Origin: Streptomyces aurantiacus
GTDB taxonomy: Bacteria; Actinomycetota; Actinomycetes; Streptomycetales; Streptomycetaceae
DNA length: 64,000 nt
Reading direction: 5' to 3'
NCBI RefSeq assembly: GCF_027107535.1
Contig: NZ_CP114283.1
Location: 8,060,001-8,124,000, forward strand
The notes beneath the pieces are model-generated. The model was not told the DNA's origin and did no database searches. It saw nothing but the letters and a program-made list of their open reading frames with translations. A program made the translations under genes and the position numbers. Shown here piece by piece: positions 59,898 through 64,000 of this stretch (its first letter is position 1; every line of letters starts with the position of its first letter).

Positions 59898-60394
59898 TGG
59901 GCCGCCTCCATCGCCGTGGCCTCCAGCGACTGCCGCAGCTCGCTGCGGAGTTCGGGAGTCAGGACGTGTCCGGCGCGGCCCACGAAGAGCGCCATGTGGT
60001 ACGCGACGACGCTCATGTCGCAGTCCGGGGCGCCGTGCACGCCGAGCAGCGAACCGTCGCTGATCGACATGACGAAGAGCCCGCCGTGCTCCATCGCGAC
60101 CATCGTCTGCTTGACGGCGCCGCCGTCCATCAGCCGGGCGGCGCCGATGGCGAGGCTGCCGATGCCCGAGACGATGGTGGCCAGGTCCGCCGCCGAGCCC
60201 CGGGGGCTCGAGGGTCTCCCGGTGTCCCGCCGGGCCTGCGCGTTTCTCCCGGGGTCGGAGGAAAGCAGCAGCAGACCGTCGGAGGAGACGACCGCGACCG
60301 ACAGGAGGCCCGGCACCTCCTCGACGAGGTTCGTCAGCAGCCAATGCAGATTACGGGCTTCATGGCTCAGTCCGAAGGTACTGGACGCGGTCAA
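59894..60394 (-). CDS. cvnB: Conservon roadblock/LC7 protein CvnB (second set)
   Basis: 166 aa from TTG 60394, which overlaps the kinase stop as TTGA and has AGGAGG 7 bases upstream, a strong case for a TTG start. Roadblock fold: LHWLLTNLVEEVPGLLSVAV, SSDGLLLLSSDPG, GGLFVMSISDGSLLGV. An insertion RNAQARRDTGRPSSPRG follows the second strand. Confidence 0.92.
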   Translation of the reverse strand: MTASSTFGLSHEARNLHWLLTNLVEEVPGLLSVAVVSSDGLLLLSSDPGRNAQARRDTGRPSSPRGSAADLATIVSGIGSLAIGAARLMDGGAVKQTMVAMEHGGLFVMSISDGSLLGVHGAPDCDMSVVAYHMALFVGRAGHVLTPELRSELRQSLEATAMEAAQ

Positions 60395-63300
60395 CTGCTT
60401 GCCTCCTCGACTGTGTCCCCCTTGGTTTCTACGGCATGTGCGGTCGGTGTCTGCAGCTCCGACGTCTGTTCGGCGATCTCCGCTTCGACATCGCGGCGGC
60501 CCTCGCTGGCGCCCCGGTGGAATCCGCCGAGCCTGCGGCGCAGTGCCTCGGCGTCCACGGACGTCTGGCGGGGGCCCGCGGCCGGGGCGGGCGCGGAGAT
60601 CTTCGGGGTCCGCTTGGGCAGCCCCTTGTCGGTGACCCGCTCGGCCGGTTCGGGCGTCGCGGACGGCTGCGCCGCGTCGGGGACACGCTCGTGGGTGTCG
60701 GGTCCGATGGCATAGGGGTCGGCGGCTGTCTGGGCGGGGAGCCGGATCGCCGGATCGCCGGCCGGGACACCGGGTCCGGGCTCGTGGGCTCCGGTTTCGG
60801 CCCCGGTCCGGGCGTCGCCGGGCCGGGAGGGCTCGTCCACCGGCGGAACGGGCGCCATGAGCACCATGGTCGTCTCGGGACCGGCTGCCGCGGAGGACTC
60901 GGAGGCGCCGGGGGCACCAAGGACCTCGGAAGTCCCGGCGGAGTCGGTGCCGTCGGCCGGTTCGGACTGCTCGACGGAGTCGGCGGGCTCGACGGCCTCG
61001 GCCGACCGGGCGGGCTCGGCGGCATCCCGCGGTTCGGGAAGGCCCCTCTGCCCGGACTGCTCCGCGGTCCCGGAATCCGCCGCGGAGCCTTCGCCTGTGG
61101 GCTCCGCGAGGGGAGTTCCGCCGCGTGCGGCCTCCCCGGTGGCGCCCGGCGTCTCCCCTTCCGGCGCGTCGAGGCCCCGCAGGGAGTCCTCCGCCGCCGA
61201 GATCAGCGGGTCGCGTCCCGAACGGGCGTACAGCACATTGGAGTTGACCTCGGCGTCCGCGCCCGGCAGGGACATCGCCGCCGCGCCCCCGGGGGTGCGG
61301 GCGGTGGTCGCCGGGGGGACGGCGACGGCCGGAGCGGCGGCGAGCATGGCCTTCGGCAGGACGACGACAGCCGTGACGCCCCCCTGCTTCTGCTCGCGCA
61401 ACTGCACCCGCACGCCGTGCCGGTGGGCGAGCCGGGCCACCACGTACAGGCCGAGCCCGAGGCCTTCGCCGCTCTCCTCGTCGTACGCGTCCTGCGGGTC
61501 GAAGGCCGACAGGCGCGTGTTGAGCCGGTCGAGCCGCTCGGCGGTCATGCCGATGCCCTCGTCCTGGACGGAGAGCATGACCTCGCCGCTCTCCAGGAGC
61601 CAGCCGGAGACCTCGACGGGGATGTCGGGCGGCGAGAAGGAGGAGGCGTTCTCCAGGAGTTCGGCCACCAGGTGGCTGATGTCGTCGGCCGCGAACCCGG
61701 CGAGGTGCGCGTGCGGCGGCAGTGCGGCGATGCGTACCCGCTCGTACCGCTCGATCTCGCTGACGGCCGCGCGGACGACGTCGACCAGCGGGACGGGCCC
61801 GGGGTGCTGGTGGCCGTGCTCCGCGCCCGCGAGGACCAGCAGGTTCTCGCTGTGGCGGCGCATGACGGTGGCGAAGTGGTCGAGCCGGAAGAGGGTGGCG
61901 AGACGGTCGGGGTCCTGCTCGCGCTCTTCGAGGCCCTCGATGACGCCGAGCTGCCGCTCGACGAGGCCCAGGGTGCGCAGGGCCAGGCTGACGAAGGTGC
62001 CGTGGATGCTCTGCCGGACCTGCTCCAGGTGGGCGGTCGCCTCGGCGAGTTCGGTACGGAACCTGTCGCGTTCGTCGGCCATCTTCTGGCGCTGGCCGAT
62101 GAGGTGCTTGCGGTCGCCCTCCAGGGTGGCGAGCCGCTCGTTGAGCGCGAGGGCGTGCGCGTGGAGCGTGTTGACGGACCGTACGACCTGGGCGAACTCG
62201 TCGTTGCGACCGGTGAATTTGACCGGCTCCCCGGTGCCCGGTTCCGCGGCGAGGCGGGCCGAGCCGAGGCGCAGGACGGCCAGCGGGCGCGTGAGCGAGC
62301 GGGCCATCCCCGTGGAGACACCGACGGCGAGCAGCATCAGCGCGCCGAGGACCGCGATACGGATCTCCAGTCCGGTGACGTCGTCGTCGCGCCACTGGGC
62401 GAGTTCCTTGGCGCGCTGGGTGTTGAGGGACGCCTCGACACCGCGCATCAGCTCCACGCGGGCGGAGAGTGCCGCGTCCAGTTTCTTGGTGCTGGTGGCG
62501 AGTTCGGAGTCGGAGAGGGTGGGCTGGTCGGCCAGGGCCGCGAGGTACTTGTCGGCGGACGTGACGTCGGGCCCGTTCACCGTGGAGTCGTACGAGGCGC
62601 GGTCCGCCTTCGGTGCCGTGCCGCCGAAGTCGGCCAGGGCCGCCTGCTCACGGACGTGTGCCTGCTGCGCCGCGGCGGTGAGCGCGTCGCGCTGCCTGCT
62701 CTCGGCGGCCGACGACGTGGTGGTCGTCGTGGGCAGGCCCGTGATCGGGTCGGTGGTGGTCCGGGTGGTGGTGGGGACGTTCAGCGCCGCCAGGAGCAGG
62801 CCGCGGGTCGCGGCGGCCTGCTGGACGGCGGTGTCGAGGTCGGCGAGGGCGTGCGCGCCGGAGCCCGCGCGGGGCGGGAGCTCCTCGGCCAGTTCCTCGG
62901 CGAGACCGTGGAGTTCGGTGAGCACGGCCGAGTACGCCCGGTGTGCCTCGAGGGCGCTGCTCTCCCCGGTGAGCGCCGCCCTGCGGACGGCGGCGATTCC
63001 GTCGAGCGTCTTCAGGAAGGCCGCGGGGGCGTCCGCGTCGACGGCCTCGGCGCGCAGTTCGTCGACCTGGCGGTCCACGCGGGCGCTGCGGCGTTCGGAG
63101 GGGCCTTCGCCGTCGGGGCGGCCGGCCGCGAGGTAGGAGGTGACCTCGTCGCGTTCGTCGGCCAGCGAGTGGGCGAGGGCCAGCGCGTCCTGGGTGCGCT
63201 CGGCGAGCGTCACCAGGTTCTGGGAGTCGTTCAGCTGCCCGGAGGCGGCGATCACGGACGGAGCGCCCGCTCCGGCGATCGCGGCGGCCACGACGGCGAC

Positions 63301-63462
63301 GGCGACGATCAGCCGACTGCGTACGTGGGCGGGGCGGCCGCGTCCCGCGGGGTCCGGAGTGCCCTGCGGTGCCGGTGGGTTCGGTGTGTGCCCGGAGGCT
63401 TCACCCGAGGCCGGCTGCCTGCCTTTGCGACGGGGCCGCATCTTCTGCACCGGTGCTCGCAT
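60391..63462 (-). CDS. cvnA: Conservon nitrate-sensor-type histidine kinase CvnA (second set)
   Basis: 1023 aa from ATG 63462 (ATG 63441 also possible). Two membrane helices (RLIVAVAVVAAAIAGAGAPS and IRIAVLGALMLLAVGVSTGM) flank a 270-residue extracellular helical region of the nitrate/nitrite-sensing type. HAMP, a coiled coil and a HATPase domain follow, with N box ELLENASSFSPP and G boxes QDEGIGM and GEGLGLGLYVV. The last 300 residues are a Pro/Glu/Ser-rich tail. About twice the length of the conservon 1 kinase. First gene of conservon 2. Confidence 0.9.
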   Translation of the reverse strand: MRAPVQKMRPRRKGRQPASGEASGHTPNPPAPQGTPDPAGRGRPAHVRSRLIVAVAVVAAAIAGAGAPSVIAASGQLNDSQNLVTLAERTQDALALAHSLADERDEVTSYLAAGRPDGEGPSERRSARVDRQVDELRAEAVDADAPAAFLKTLDGIAAVRRAALTGESSALEAHRAYSAVLTELHGLAEELAEELPPRAGSGAHALADLDTAVQQAAATRGLLLAALNVPTTTRTTTDPITGLPTTTTTSSAAESRQRDALTAAAQQAHVREQAALADFGGTAPKADRASYDSTVNGPDVTSADKYLAALADQPTLSDSELATSTKKLDAALSARVELMRGVEASLNTQRAKELAQWRDDDVTGLEIRIAVLGALMLLAVGVSTGMARSLTRPLAVLRLGSARLAAEPGTGEPVKFTGRNDEFAQVVRSVNTLHAHALALNERLATLEGDRKHLIGQRQKMADERDRFRTELAEATAHLEQVRQSIHGTFVSLALRTLGLVERQLGVIEGLEEREQDPDRLATLFRLDHFATVMRRHSENLLVLAGAEHGHQHPGPVPLVDVVRAAVSEIERYERVRIAALPPHAHLAGFAADDISHLVAELLENASSFSPPDIPVEVSGWLLESGEVMLSVQDEGIGMTAERLDRLNTRLSAFDPQDAYDEESGEGLGLGLYVVARLAHRHGVRVQLREQKQGGVTAVVVLPKAMLAAAPAVAVPPATTARTPGGAAAMSLPGADAEVNSNVLYARSGRDPLISAAEDSLRGLDAPEGETPGATGEAARGGTPLAEPTGEGSAADSGTAEQSGQRGLPEPRDAAEPARSAEAVEPADSVEQSEPADGTDSAGTSEVLGAPGASESSAAAGPETTMVLMAPVPPVDEPSRPGDARTGAETGAHEPGPGVPAGDPAIRLPAQTAADPYAIGPDTHERVPDAAQPSATPEPAERVTDKGLPKRTPKISAPAPAAGPRQTSVDAEALRRRLGGFHRGASEGRRDVEAEIAEQTSELQTPTAHAVETKGDTVEEASS

Positions 63463-63818
63463 TCTTGACTCGTGTCCCCATGGGCCCGGGTGACTGTCCG
63501 TCAACTCGCGTGTCGTCCCGGTACGGCTCCCGACCCTCCCAGTGCCGGTGGGCAGTGGTCGCGCATCGCCTGACCCGCCACACGAAGGAGTGAACATCGC
63601 CGGGGAGCGGCCCGGCAAGTTCCTGTGGCGGGCGCGACATCCTTGCGCGGCAGGCCGGTTGGACGTCCACGACGACCGGTGGCAAGATTCGCCGCCACGC
63701 CTCACCGGAGCCGGTGATTCCATCCCAAAACAGGCGCCTGACCTGCTGGTCCAGGTCAATTCGGCGACGGTTGCCAGCCTTTGGCGAAGCTTGTGAAGGG
63801 CTCGTGCAGACTGGCCGG
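63463..63818. promoter_or_regulatory. Divergent promoter region at conservon 2
   Basis: 356 bp without a credible gene between cvnA and the plus-strand partial gene. A less GC-rich part at 63750-63800 (GGTCAATTCGGCGACGG, AAGCTTGTGAAGG) probably holds the promoter for the right-hand gene. Confidence 0.35.
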
Positions 63819-64000
63819 ATGCGCTCGGAACTGATCTCGGTACCCGGTGACCCCGCCCGCCCCGACGAGGACTACGCGTCGGTCGGACTTCCGGCCTCCG
63901 GACAGGGCGGTTCGATCGTCGTCCTGGACGGCGTGACGCCTCCCGCGACCGATCACGGCTGTCTGCATTCCGTCCCCTGGTTCACCGCCCGGCTCGGCGG
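63819..64000 (+). CDS. Partial protein, PP2C-phosphatase-like N-terminus
   Basis: 60 codons are visible before the window ends. The sequence MRSELISVPGDPARPDEDYA and then GGSIVVLDGVTPP has the E-D...DG arrangement of metal-binding PP2C phosphatases, and resembles Streptomyces proteins annotated as PP2C-like; CLHSVPWFTARLGG is also typical of them. Cut off by the window edge, so the call is provisional. Confidence 0.55.
   Translation, partial: MRSELISVPGDPARPDEDYASVGLPASGQGGSIVVLDGVTPPATDHGCLHSVPWFTARLG

Noticed and set aside
60436..63468. 1010-codon open frame on the plus strand, opposite the conservon 2 kinase
   Set aside because: Antisense shadow of a GC-rich gene; no domain, and the minus-strand frame has full kinase motifs.

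Overview
The window is high-GC DNA with GTG/TTG starts, tightly overlapping ATGA/GTGA gene junctions, two conservons (histidine kinase, roadblock, DUF742, GTPase), a CYP154/CYP157-type P450 pair, a bacterial Ku/LigD pair and rare TTA codons. Together these indicate a Streptomyces or very close relative. No rRNA gene, intact tRNA gene or CRISPR array is visible.

Accessory region, about 1-23,850. It opens with an XRE-TPR regulator, a GntR-NUDIX fusion resembling the regulators of actinomycete integrative elements, a low-GC ApeA-like HEPN protein, and an unknown protein next to a duplicated 57-bp palindromic repeat. A degenerate tRNA-Tyr 3' half lies at 5,611. It is followed by a membrane protein paired with a STAND NTPase carrying near-identical TPR repeats, a MazG-HNH pair, a nuclease-DUF2075 ATPase, and a five-gene operon (21,906 to 12,392, minus strand). 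That operon carries the DISARM core drmA-drmB, a NERD-domain helicase and two unknown proteins, but no methyltransferase or phospholipase D gene. Next come two perfect 44-bp copies of the 3' half of tRNA-Arg(CCG), at 22,183 and 23,806, bracketing a VapBC-type toxin-antitoxin pair. I read this as a defence island grown by successive tRNA-targeted integrations.

Chromosomal region, about 23,960-64,000. After an IS630-like transposase remnant come DUF4142 and MarR genes. A galactoside-utilisation locus follows: a LacI regulator plus an MFS transporter and two GH35 beta-galactosidases, with a perfect palindromic operator candidate upstream of the transporter. A CYP154-like P450 converges on a first conservon that ends in a CYP157-like P450 lacking the EXXR arginine, with an AraC regulator divergent from it. 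NHEJ genes (ku and ligD polymerase domain, divergent), a vanadium-type haloperoxidase, a degenerate NERD protein, a phosphatase, a lipoprotein-histidine kinase pair, an SH3 protein, and an FtsW/RodA plus class B PBP pair come next.

The last 12 kb hold DUF3291, two divergent non-heme diiron proteins, a TetR regulator, an NlpC/P60 hydrolase, and a second conservon whose fifth gene is a styrene-monooxygenase-like flavoenzyme. The window ends inside a gene resembling PP2C phosphatases.

All function calls come from reading motifs and gene order. No database search was run.
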